DNA of 64,000 nt from Chrysoperla carnea (taxonomy: Eukaryota > Arthropoda > Insecta > Neuroptera > Chrysopidae). The notes beneath the pieces are model-generated. The model did not search any database. It was not told the origin of the DNA and saw only the letters and a list, made by a program, of their open reading frames with translations. A program made the translations under genes and the position numbers. Location: positions 4,217,001 to 4,281,000 of the forward strand of contig NC_058338.1 of assembly GCF_905475395.1 (NCBI RefSeq). Direction: 5' to 3'. Below are positions 12,277 to 21,926 of the stretch, in pieces (the first letter of the stretch is position 1; each line of letters opens with the position of its first letter).

Positions 12277-12553
12277 ATTCCAGTTGTGAATTTTCAAAGA
12301 TCTTTATTCATTTTATAGTATTTCTATTGGTCGAAATTTCAAAAAACATGGCTGCTTTAAAATAAAATTATAAATGAGTAAGATATATAGATATTATATT
12401 GAACCAAAAGAGACAAGTATATTAGTAATATCAATACTGCCAACCCACCAACATTAAAACTAAATATACCAACCTAACATTGTAAATGAATTTTGTATCA
12501 TATTCTCATTGATAAAAATTCTTATGAATTTTTTTTTATCTGACAATGAGATA

Positions 12554-12940
12554 TTCGCTCTGTGCGTGAGTTTCGTTTCCATGGTAACGATACACTACTT
12601 TAATTATAGAATTGTATGGATGCATATATAATTGTATGGATTGCATTTAAGGCTTACATTGAAAATTTAATATTATTGTCTCACAAATTTAAATAAATAA
12701 TTATGATAATTTACATTTGAAAAATAATATTTGTGCAATTTGATTTCTTATTTTCACAATTTTTAATGCATTAAGTTTAATTAATTAGTGTTTTACAATA
12801 ATTTTAATTTGACATTTCTATAACCTTAACATGTAAAGAACTGCAAATTAGTAATAACAGCCTTCTTTAACGCCAAAATTTTTCACTGGAAGCGCTGGCA
12901 TCGATTTTATTGTCCCTACCATGACTACGCTCACAACGAA
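12554..12940 (+). mobile_element. 387-bp TA-flanked MITE, copy 1
   Basis: The ends TTCGCTCTGTGCGTGAG and (reversed) TTCGTTGTGAGCGTAG are imperfect inverted repeats flanked by TA on both sides. Two further copies of almost the same length are at 30866-31256 (reverse) and 63079-63465. There is no coding capacity. It lies inside the composite block, between the left MITE and the zinc-finger gene. Confidence 0.75.
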
Positions 12941-13282
12941 TAGACGATTCTGATGTTATAACCAACCGCATTTATGACACTTACTCATGATAATCAGAAT
13001 AGAACTATTACTTTCCATAAACTCAGAGAGCTGTAATTTGGTACAAAGATAGGGTTTAATGGCCACATAAAGGGCAAACTATAAAAACTAGGATAATCGA
13101 AGATCTGGAGTACATGGTGACCCTGATTAGAAAACACTATCCAACCAATCGAGTCCAACCAAACTATTAGATATCGACATACTGCCTTTACAAAGGCGTA
13201 AATATAGAACCCTCCGGATATAAAGCACGTAGGCGTAAATACCTATAAAAATTGTTGCTTCTGTACAAGAATCAGAACCGGA

Positions 13283-13631
13283 AAGTCGTGCCAAGTCTAA
13301 GGTTCCTTGCTGCTACTCTGATTTCTTTATTATTTAGTTAATGTTGCGTGACTGAGCCGTTGAAGGGTACACAAGGGTACAAAACTTGGCTCGCTTATAC
13401 ATAAGTATTATTGAAATACTAAGCTTTATCAAGCCTACAATTGACTGCTTATTGAATCCAAGTGGAAATTTTCCATCGTTAATGGGTAGCGGTTCTGGCG
13501 ACAGATTGGTGCAATGGTGTCATGGAGTACCTGGTTTTGTATCCTTGTGTACCCTTCAACGGCCAAGTCACACAAGATTAACTATAATAATAAAGAAATC
13601 GCAGTAAGGAACCTAAGACTTGGCACGACTT
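13283..13631. mobile_element. Fold-back element with about 105-bp inverted arms
   Basis: The left arm (about 13283-13388) and right arm (about 13530-13631) are reverse complements with scattered mismatches; both begin AAGTCGTGCCAAGTCT when read inward. The centre, about 140 bp, is unique. Its open frames only reflect the palindrome. It lies inside the composite block, downstream of the zinc-finger gene. Confidence 0.75.
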
Positions 13632-13908
13632 CGTCTAGATTTCATTACTTTTTAGAGATAAACAAGCAGCTCCATCGAGACTTGGCTAGTTTTTAACAGA
13701 ATGTTTTTGGTGGAATAAATTTTATTTATATTATGTAATAGGAGAACATGATTTTTTTTCCACCTCCTGACAGAGTACTAAATAGTTAATTAATTGATAA
13801 TATTGTTCTGAAAGAAAAATTAGGATAGGAAAATTAAAAAAATAAAACAAAATTTAAAATATCTAACGATTTTTATTTATTTATAACAAAAGTAAATGTT
13901 TTAAATTT

Positions 13909-15519
13909 TCATGGAAAAGGTTTTTCACCAGTATGAGTTCGTTCATGATGAATTAAACTGTTTTTTTGTTTAAATGTTTTATCACACAGTTCACAGGAAA
14001 ATGGTTTTTTCCCAGTATGAGTTCGTTTATGTCGAATTAAATGACTGGTCTGTGCAAATGTTTTATCACACATGTCACATGAAAAAGGTTTTTCCCCAGT
14101 ATGAATTCGTTCATGCCGAATAAAATCGCTTTTTGTTTTAAATGATTTATCACACAGTTCACATGAAAAAGGTTTTTCACCTGTATGAGTTCGTTTATGG
14201 GAAGTTAAAGCACTGTTATGCGTAAATTTTTTATCACACATTTCACATGAATAAGGTGAATAAGGTTTTTCACCTGTATGAATTCGTTTATGTCGAATTA
14301 AATTACTGGCCAGTGCAAATGTTTTATCACACATGTCACATGAAAATGGTTTTTCCCCAGTATGAATTCGTTCATGCCGAATTAAGTCGGTTTTCTTATT
14401 AAATGATTTATCACACACTTTACATGGAAAAGGTTTTTCTCCTGTATGAGTTCGTTCATGTCGAATTAAATCGCGTTTTTTTTTAAATGATTTATCACAC
14501 ACTTCACATGAAAAAGGTTTTTCACCTGTATGAGTTCGTTTATGGGAAGTTAAAGCACTCTTATACGTAAATGTTTTATCACACAGTTCACAGGAAAATG
14601 GTTTTTCCCCAGTATGAGTTCGTTTATGTTGAATTAAATGACTGGTCTGTGTAAATGTTTTATCACACATTTCACATGAATAAGGTTTTTCCCCAGTATG
14701 AATTCGTTCATGCCGAATTAAGGTGATTTTCTTAGTAAATGATTTATCACACAGTTCACATGAAAAAGGTTTTTCACCTGTATGAGTTCGTTTATGGGAA
14801 GTTAAAGCACTGTTATACGTAAATGTTTTATCACACATTTCACATGAATAAGGTTTTTCACCTGTATGAATTCGTTTATGCACAATTAAATCGATTTTTC
14901 TATTAAATGATTTATCACACACTTCACATGGAAAAGGTTTTTCACCTGTATGAATTCGTTTATGTTGAATTAAATAAGAATCCCGCGCAAATGTTTTATC
15001 ACACATTTCACATGTATAAGGTTTTTCGCCTGTATGAATTCGTTCATGCACAATTAAATCGATTTTTCTATTAAATGATTTATCACACACTTCACATGAA
15101 AAACGTTTTTTATCAGTATGAGTTCGTTTATGGCTAGTTAAATGGTGTTTTTTATTAAAAGTTTTATCACACACTTCACATGTTAAAAATGTTTCTTCAT
15201 TTTTAGTCGAATGAAATTCTAAATCATTTCCATCAAATATTTCATCTTTAATAATTAATTCAGTATTTAATTGTTGTTCAAGTTTAATTCGTTCATTCTC
15301 CATTTTAATATCAGTTTCTTCAAGTATTCCTTCTTCTTTAATTCCTTCTTGTCCACCTTTGAATGGTTCTTTATAATCTATTGAATCACTTTCACTCACA
15401 TCAAATATTTCATTTTTAATAATCACTTCTGTATTTAATTCGTTTAATTTGTTTCTATTTATTTGTTCTTCACTGATAAATAAATCAGTATTGTCGTTTT
15501 GAAATGACTTACTCGCCAT
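13909..15519 (-). CDS. Intronless C2H2 zinc-finger protein, 15 fingers, 536 aa
   Basis: One uninterrupted frame encodes 536 residues. Residues 1-110 are acidic and hold a duplicated motif, LNTEVIIKNEIFD (28-40) and LNTELIIKDEIFD (84-96). Residues 111-536 are 15 tandem C2H2 fingers, almost all joined by TGEKP linkers; exceptions are TDKKR after finger 1, an extra YSP between fingers 11 and 12, and TGKKP after finger 14. All fingers keep both cysteines and both histidines. The protein stops two residues after the last linker. It is probably a sequence-specific DNA-binding nuclear protein; the target is unknown, and no ZAD, KRAB or BTB domain is seen. AATAAA overlaps occur about 30 bases past the stop. 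The start has a good context (CAAAATGG), and a MITE begins 78 bases upstream, so the promoter probably lies in or beyond it. The gene sits inside the composite block. Confidence 0.92.
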   Translation of the reverse strand: MASKSFQNDNTDLFISEEQINRNKLNELNTEVIIKNEIFDVSESDSIDYKEPFKGGQEGIKEEGILEETDIKMENERIKLEQQLNTELIIKDEIFDGNDLEFHSTKNEETFLTCEVCDKTFNKKHHLTSHKRTHTDKKRFSCEVCDKSFNRKIDLIVHERIHTGEKPYTCEMCDKTFARDSYLIQHKRIHTGEKPFPCEVCDKSFNRKIDLIVHKRIHTGEKPYSCEMCDKTFTYNSALTSHKRTHTGEKPFSCELCDKSFTKKITLIRHERIHTGEKPYSCEMCDKTFTQTSHLIQHKRTHTGEKPFSCELCDKTFTYKSALTSHKRTHTGEKPFSCEVCDKSFKKKRDLIRHERTHTGEKPFPCKVCDKSFNKKTDLIRHERIHTGEKPFSCDMCDKTFALASNLIRHKRIHTGEKPYSPYSCEMCDKKFTHNSALTSHKRTHTGEKPFSCELCDKSFKTKSDFIRHERIHTGEKPFSCDMCDKTFAQTSHLIRHKRTHTGKKPFSCELCDKTFKQKNSLIHHERTHTGEKPFP

Positions 15520-15597
15520 TTTGTTTATATTAATAGAAGATTCTTAGATGTAAATGTAACCACAGGTTTTAATTTATTACATAAATATATAGGCAAC

Positions 15598-15848
15598 CAT
15601 GGAGGTTATAAAGAAGGAGAACGATCGCTATAGAAAATATTGTCCCCAAAATATGGACAAAATAAGTGAGGCGCTGGGATCGCTAAGTTGTCTCATTAAA
15701 AGCGGGCTGTTGTGCACTAATATACTACTTACCGACGACAGCACGGCTGGTGGCTTAAAAATGAACTATAAATTCTACAAATTTTCAGGGACAGGTGCGC
15801 TAATGCTTTAGTACATAGCGATCGTTCTCTTTCTTTATAACCTTCATG
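15598..15848 (+). mobile_element. P-like MITE, copy 2 (right arm of the composite)
   Basis: This 251-bp element is nearly identical to copy 1, including the 34-bp terminal repeats. Its outer flank GTCAGATG equals the outer flank of copy 1, while its inner flank TAGGCAAC does not match. It lies immediately upstream of the zinc-finger start codon. Confidence 0.75.
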
Positions 15849-15989
15849 GTCAGATGTAACCAAAGAGCGTGCCAAAGAGGTTAATGTAACACATGTGTAT
15901 GGTCTGTGAATCACAGACTGTCATGTAAACTGATCACAGACTATTAGTGTTATAGACCATCGACTTTTGACAAATGTCAATATATTATA

Positions 15990-16053
15990 TTGGGATCTGA
16001 CATATGGGCGGAGCTAAAAAACATGGCTGACATAAAGTGACAAATTTTAAAAA
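15990..16053 (+). repeat. Half copy of the 157-bp MITE
   Basis: After a TA, this segment matches the first half of the element at 7097-7253 (TTGGGATCTGACATATGGGC and on to a cataaagtgacaaatttt stretch), then diverges. The opposite end is missing. Confidence 0.65.
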
Positions 16054-16091
16054 TCACATGGCTATACATACCATTTGTGCAATTTTTCAAG

Positions 16092-16307
16092 AAGAGAATG
16101 ATTAATGTTAATGAAATTTATTGTTGGGGACAAACAAAACCGAGTAATCGTAATTTTACTGAAGGTGGAAGACTTTTAAAAGCAGGTCATGTGATTAAAT
16201 GTGGAAAAAATCAAGTCGAAAGTGAGGAGGATGTGCTTAGTTTAACGTCATACTGTTTACAAACAACTAATTTAAAAGAAAAACCTCATCAATTTCTGGT
16301 ATATTAG
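16092..16307 (+). pseudogene. Isolated exon-like fragment, possibly from a SWIM-finger protein
   Basis: A frame of about 70 codons follows a pyrimidine-rich stretch and AAG, and a GT lies just after PHQFL. It reads like real protein: CWGQTKPSNRNFTEGG, then AGHVIKCG, then YCLQTTNLKEKPHQF. From memory the last part resembles the segment preceding SWIM zinc fingers in transposon-related YqaJ/SWIM proteins, but this is weak. No neighbouring exon could be found before TOMM20, so it is probably a stranded fragment. The rest of 15857-17053 holds nothing else I can name. Confidence 0.3.
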
Positions 16308-17053
16308 CACTTTAGCAACCATAGAGATAAAAGATATGTATAATATTATACATCTATGTTAGCGACCATTACATTGTTACCATTTTGGTAACATTACCAT
16401 ATGTCATGTTTATTTTTTAGATAAATTTATACATTACCTTTATAATAATAACCGGAATCCTTCATTTTTGCAATCGGTTTGGTAAGGTTGTCATAGTCCA
16501 TTGTTTTTACGAGTTTGATTGTAGCTTTTTACAAAGTTTCAGTCGGTTATCGATAAGTTAAGTGATTTTACGTCCCGCACCCATACTAATGACCAGCATG
16601 ACGGCTGGTAGTTGTATTTAGGAACAGACCTTAAATCATAAAAGTTAACTATGATACAAAAGACTGTTTTAAATGTTAAAAAGTCTGGTATCTATAACAA
16701 CCTAAAGTACTTTTTGACACAAATTTATAAAAAAATTTTAATGTGATAACATTTTTTTTTTTTTTTTTCAAAAAAATAAAATAAATCATATTAAAATGCG
16801 TAACTTATTTTACGCAATCATCAAATAGTAAACTATTTAGAGTTAATCGTTACATTTACAATTCGAAAACCTTCTCTAAATTAAAAACATTGATTTTGTA
16901 AAATTAAAGATTCCCGTTGAAATCAGTAACACCAACCCCATTTTTTTACTGCAATTTATCTTTTGGTCCCGATAGGTTATTTAATATTCAAAAAAAGGAA
17001 CGTCTTAGTTTAATTATTTTATACAAATAAATGATATATATTCAAAATCAATA

Positions 17054-18348
17054 ATGGTGCCGGAAATATCAAAAACTGCGATTGGAATTGCTGCTGGAGT
17101 ATGTGGTACAATATTTTTAGGTTATTGTATTTATTTCGATAAACAGAGGCGTAGTCAGCCGGATTTCAAAAAAAAGTTACATGAAAGTAAGTTATTATTT
17201 CTGTTGTTTATAAGCAAAGTTTCACTCTTAATTCGTAAAATATTTATTTAGAACGAAAAGCGCAAAAAGAATCAAATAGCACACATGCAGCTAAACCCAC
17301 AGAAGGTATGCCCGATCTTAAAGATGATGAAGCTGTACGAAGGTATTTCTTACAAGAAGTACAACTTGGAGAAGAGATGTTAGCTACGGGTGAATTAGAA
17401 CAAGGTGTTGAGCATTTAGCCAATGCAGTTGCTGCCTGCGGAGTGCCTCATCAATTACTTCAAGTAATTAATAAACAATTTATATTATTTTATGTTTATG
17501 CGGTCGTAGGGGTGCAATTTTTATACCATATATATATTAAATATATCAAGGTATACTAAGTTTAGTCCCAAATTTTTAACGCTTAAAATAATTGATGTTA
17601 TGAACAAAACTTTGGTATATGTGTTCATAAAATCATCTAATTAGTCCATTTTCGATTGTCCGTCTGTCTGTAAACACGATAATTCAAGAACGGAAAGAGA
17701 TATCAAGTTGAAACGTATTTTATAGCGTGTCCAGGTTGTTAAAAGTGAGGTCGAGTTCCGATGATAACCCGATAAAATCCCAAGACGTACTATGTACGTT
17801 GGCTGAATATCTATGTAATCATTCTGTATCGAAGGGTAAAAACTACACTGTGTGTTGCGTCCGTCAGGTTATTGTCAGTTTCAAACAATAGATGCTTTGC
17901 CGACATCACACAAGTATACAAGTTATACTTACGCATTTCTAAAAAGTGAAAGGTGCCCACGATAAGTTGCGCACCAAAAACGTAATGAGGTCATTCGAAC
18001 ACAAAATTTTACTGTTCATATTTTATCATACCGGGAAATCGATTCTTAAGAAATAAACTACAAAAACTTAGATTATATTCTGTTCACGTTTATCATCTGC
18101 TCCATTGGGACTCACGCTAAACACACGATAGTGTCTGAATAATAACCTAAGCCTAAAAACTATCTCTATTTTAAGTATTTCAGAGTATGTGACGAACTTA
18201 AAAAAATGATTTATTTTTATTTAAGGTATTTCAATCAACATTGCCACCTCAAGTTTTCCATATGCTGCTGACAAGGATGTCAGATTTGGGCTCACAAACA
18301 CGTGCTGGAGCTTCAAACACTGGTTTAATAGTTGACGATGTCGAATAA
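17054..18348 (+). CDS. TOMM20: Mitochondrial import receptor subunit TOM20
   Basis: Three exons, 17054-17186, 17252-17463 and 18226-18348 (GT-AG, phases 1 and 0), encode 155 residues; human TOMM20 has 145. Residues 8-26 (AIGIAAGVCGTIFLGYCIYF) are the N-terminal outer-membrane anchor, followed by FDKQRR and a basic linker. The cytosolic domain has the family block YFLQEVQLGEEMLATGELEQ, the TPR-like helix EHLANAVAACGVP, and LPPQVFHMLLTRM. It ends in an acidic tail, VDDVE. TOM20 docks presequences of mitochondrial precursors and hands them to the TOM channel. The start is the first ATG and gives the expected anchor. AATAAA overlaps the stop codon, so the signal actually used is probably further downstream. 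Intron 2 contains a reversed dispersed repeat. Confidence 0.96.
17535..17765 (-). repeat. Reversed 3' part of the 515-bp dispersed family, in TOMM20 intron 2
   Basis: Read on the minus strand this carries the family landmarks: gaggtcgagtt remnants, a cgtgtttacagacagacgga block, ttaggtgatttt-like text, and gggactaaacttagtatacc near the end. It matches copies at 36395, 54061 and 58727 with substantial divergence. Confidence 0.6.
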
Positions 18349-18894
18349 AAATTTGTATTACTTTACCTAAGTAGTTCTATTCAAAAAGTTTCTAGAGTGA
18401 TTTCATTGGCAAGCATTGGACTAAGTTTGAAGTACTTTTTCACAATATTTAAAAATTTAGAATTTTAAAAAATCCAATTCGTAATCGTAAAATAGACGTT
18501 GAGTAAATGAAAACTTTTAAAATTAATCACAAACTTGGAAAAATGTATAGATTGATAAGTTTCGATAAATTTTGTAAATAGTGCTCAATTTTTTTAGAAA
18601 TTTCGTATTTATTGAATTTCAACAACTAATTTGGTTGAGAGCTGTGAGTAAATTGTTAAACTTTATACCTCCTACTAACCCAAACGATTTTATAAATAAG
18701 TTTTTAGGATCATTTTTTTTAAAATGATGGATTTTTTTTCGTGAATAAATTTATTATTTACTTATCCATATGGAACTCGTTTTTGAATGTTTGTAAAAGA
18801 ATGATAATAGAATTAACACATTTTTAAGATAAAGGTTTTTGATTTTGTACGAATTGTTTTGTTATCACAAATAAAAATTGTATAATTTATTATA

Positions 18895-19040
18895 ATTCAT
18901 TTTTTTAAAGTGTAAATTATACATTGAACTGTCACCAATTCACAGATCACGTGCTTATACGTCATCAACAGAGAGCGTCAAAAAACTGCGTTTAAATATC
19001 TCAAAATTATAATGTATTTTAAATATTTTTTTACACTTAA
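18895..19040 (+). repeat. Internal fragment of the 575-bp MITE family
   Basis: The block with aattatacattgaactgtca and cgtcatcaacagagag matches the interior of 38354-38934 and 61245-61816. Both ends are missing. Confidence 0.7.
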
Positions 19041-19455
19041 AGAGAAACTGTTTCATGATTTTCATTTGTTATTTTGGAGTGAAAAAAATAATACGATTGT
19101 AAGACCACTAGATTTCATATTGGAATGGGGTATGTCAATTTATTATATTTTATTATATATTAATTAATAATCAAGATTCTTCAATCTGTGATTTTTAAAC
19201 AATTTCTTAAGACGGATATCTATTTGAGCTAGAACCAGATATCTCATATCTAATCTTAGAAGTTCAAGTTATTGCACTTATTTAGACGCTACTTAATTAC
19301 TAGCAGACATTCACCCTTATTATTAATATTGTTAATTTATACGGGCCTATTCACAAAATTTTCCATTCCAATTTTAAAACTTTTATATGATACATTAAGC
19401 GTAGGTTACGTGAACGTAAATATACAAACTTCTTTGGGGACCCAATAGCCCTGGA

Positions 19456-19609
19456 GCCCGTGACAATAAAACTGCACTTACACGGATTTCGAAATTTCGC
19501 ATATGAATCAATACTATTTAACGATAGGTACAATATGGACCAGGTGTGCCAAGTTTTATCCAGGTTCCAGGTTCGAAATCCGTATAAGTGCAGTTTTACT
19601 GTCACGGGC
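19456..19609. mobile_element. 154-bp palindromic element
   Basis: The left arm GCCCGTGACAATAAAACTGC and the right arm (reversed) GCCCGTGACAGTAAAACTGC continue as inverted repeats for about 40 bp to TTCGAA on each side. The frames here are shadows of the palindrome. Confidence 0.7.
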
Positions 19610-20888
19610 ATCAAGCTTACAAGTAGTAGTTACACTAACTGGAACATTCAATCCGATATACGACAATTCATTAGAGATTGCTTACCATACAGCTGAGTAT
19701 CACTCGCTGCACCCAGTTAGTAGAACGTTTATTATTGTGCAATGATCAAGACTGTTAGCCGTCTAGGCTACATAAAACGGTTATTGCAACTTAGTTGCAA
19801 TAATAAGCTTTTGTGTGACGAATGGAATTTTAACATATGTTTAGCCTTACCTTTCCTATTAAAATAATTATCCGCTAAATTCCCCATCTTTAAAAACAAA
19901 ACAATTTTTTTACAGTAATTTTTTAAGCATTTATAACAATCTGACTATTCTAAATGAATTTAATTTTTTTCTATGAATAAAAAATTGATTTATTATATTT
20001 CCCATGAAAATATTCTTTTTGTGGGTTTAGAAAAAGTTTTAAATATTGGTATTTCTGTTGCAATTAACGGTATACGTTATTCGATGCGTGATAGTTGTTT
20101 TAATAAAAAGTTTTAATATTGTAAATAACGACTGTTTTAAAATACACGATTTTATAGAAAACTGATTTTTTTTTATATCGAAATCCCTAACATCTTGCAG
20201 TATACAATTCTACTATTTCCAGTCTTCAGGAAAACCTTGGAACTAATTTGAATCTAGCAAAACATTTTTAGTTTGATTTGATTTGATCCGATCTGGTTGG
20301 AATGCTTTTTGAAACCCACTAATTTTGAGTCATTCTTTTCAGCTGGGATGACCAATCCCGATATATATAAGCTGCAACCTAAATACTTCCCATCAGCGCT
20401 ATGTACCCTCGTTACGGCCCTGCGTTCCTTAGTCGTGCTTGTTGATTAGGCTAAGTCCTTTCAAATTAAGAATACATCTTAGAAAAATACACTTATTAAA
20501 TTTTAAAAACTTTATTTGTTTACAAAAAATATAATTACACACGTTTGTATATCTAAATTTAATTACAAAAACTTTCCTTGAAATCAAGAAATCAAGGGCT
20601 AAGCCTAGAATTAAAAAAACAAAATATTTCTTAGAGACCAAGATTAATTCGGCTCGAGACTTTTTGAAACAAAACAAGTCAATTCAAATAAATTATTTAC
20701 TTAATAGATGGAGATGGCAGTGTTTTATATTTTAAATTAGGAGAAGAAAAACCATCATGTAAGAGCATCTCGGACTGAAATTGTTAAAAATTCACGAAAC
20801 AAGAAAACAAATGGGTTTATTTAGGTCTTCAATCAATATTTACATCGTTTTATTGAATCTCTATCGTAATAGAGATATTCTATAATAG

Positions 20889-21926
20889 TTATGATGGCGA
20901 TCGTTTTAATGATTTACGAATTGTGGTCCAATCTTCTAAAATATCTTGTTCGTTAAGCATATATACAATATATGGACCAGTTACAGTTACTGCTTTTCGG
21001 CGTGTCGAATTTCGGGAACGTGATCGACCACCCCATTCGCTACCATCACCCCAACTTAGTTCAACATTATGACGATCTTCTTCTAATCGACGAATTTTAT
21101 CCATTAAGTCATCGTAAATAAAATCCCAAGCTAACTTTTTTTCACTCTGAAAAAAAAAGAAAAATGAATTAAATAACTTTGATTTTGAGACCTCGCTAGT
21201 TTTGTCCATAGCGGGGAAAAAAACCTTGAGCAACAGATCTGTATTACAAAGATCTTATTTTTCCCTCGTATACAGGGTGTCTTTTTTAAATTGGCATATG
21301 ATAATGCTTCAAGCGAAAAATGTTGGAAATTCGCTTAGTATACAAAGGGCATACGTGGCAATTGTAATTTATTTTCAAACAAAATGACTATGGTGTAAAT
21401 ATTTTTCAATTTCTTTCTAATTTAGGGATTTAAAATACATTTTAGTTCTTTTACTTGATGTAGAATTACGTACTTCTAAATTTTGTAAGGCCGCTTGTTC
21501 TTCAGCTTCGGATTTATTACGAATATTCGTCATACGAAGTTGTCGCAATATTCCAGCAACTTCTGTACGCGTTCTTTTATTCTCCTCTAAACGTTGTAAT
21601 GGTCCTAAGTACTCTTGACTTTTACCACCTTTAACTTCAATTAATTGTGTATCAACTTGTGTAATACGCTCCTGATACAATTGTTCTCGAAGCAGAGAAA
21701 ATTGATGTTCGAGTTCACTAATATCTTCCATACATTCTGCTCGACGACGGGCACATTCTCCCTCATCCATTTCTGAACTATCATCCGAATCCAATTCATC
21801 ACCGTCACTAGTATCACGACCTCCATCACGACTTGATACTGAATGTTCAGATTCACCTCCGGACATATCTCCATCGCCGTCACTTTCTTCGGCAGCTTCT
21901 ACGTTATTCACTTTTATCGGAGGCAT
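20889..21926 (-). CDS. BRMS1L homologue: BRMS1/BRMS1L-like subunit of the Sin3-HDAC complex
   Basis: Exon 1 is 21926-21474 and exon 2 is 21146-20889, joined in phase 0 by a GT-AG intron, giving 236 residues. Residues 10-60 are acidic and Ser-rich. The Sds3-like region follows: ARRRAECMEDISELEHQF, then the coiled-coil block LYQERITQVDTQL, LRQLRMTNIRNKSEAEEQ, KIRRLEEDRHNVELSWGDGS, and the hallmark VTGPYIVYMLNEQDILEDWT. Family members bind Sin3 and HDAC1 and act in transcriptional repression in the nucleus. The protein ends TTIRKSLKRSPS with a stop, about 90 residues earlier than vertebrate BRMS1L, so the C-terminal extension of the vertebrate protein is absent or on an exon I did not find. I chose the ATG at MPPIKV rather than the upstream in-frame one, because the protein conventionally begins just before the acidic region. 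Confidence 0.92.

Larger units (their letters stand above)
12019..15856. mobile_element. Composite transposon-like block: two MITEs bracketing a zinc-finger gene
   Basis: Two copies of one 250-bp inverted-repeat element (12027-12276 and 15598-15848), in the same orientation, enclose 3.3 kb containing a C2H2 gene and two other MITEs. The 8 bases just outside the left copy (12019-12026) and just outside the right copy (15849-15856) are both GTCAGATG. The bases just inside differ: ATTCCAGT after the left copy and TAGGCAAC before the right copy. Separate insertions should each show a matching pair; a block moved by its outermost ends should show the pattern seen. That the block moved as a unit is inference; the matching octamers are seen directly. 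Confidence 0.65.
18349..20888. other. Gene-free stretch between TOMM20 and BRMS1
   Basis: It contains a fragment of the 575-bp MITE (18895-19040), a palindromic element (19456-19609) and a short piece of the 315-bp repeat near 20300-20360 (ttttgaaacccactaatttt). Between these the sequence is AT-rich with no gene I can support. Confidence 0.5.

Noticed and set aside
19351-19745. Three overlapping frames of 78-87 codons
   Set aside because: They arise from the two arms of the palindromic element at 19456-19609.
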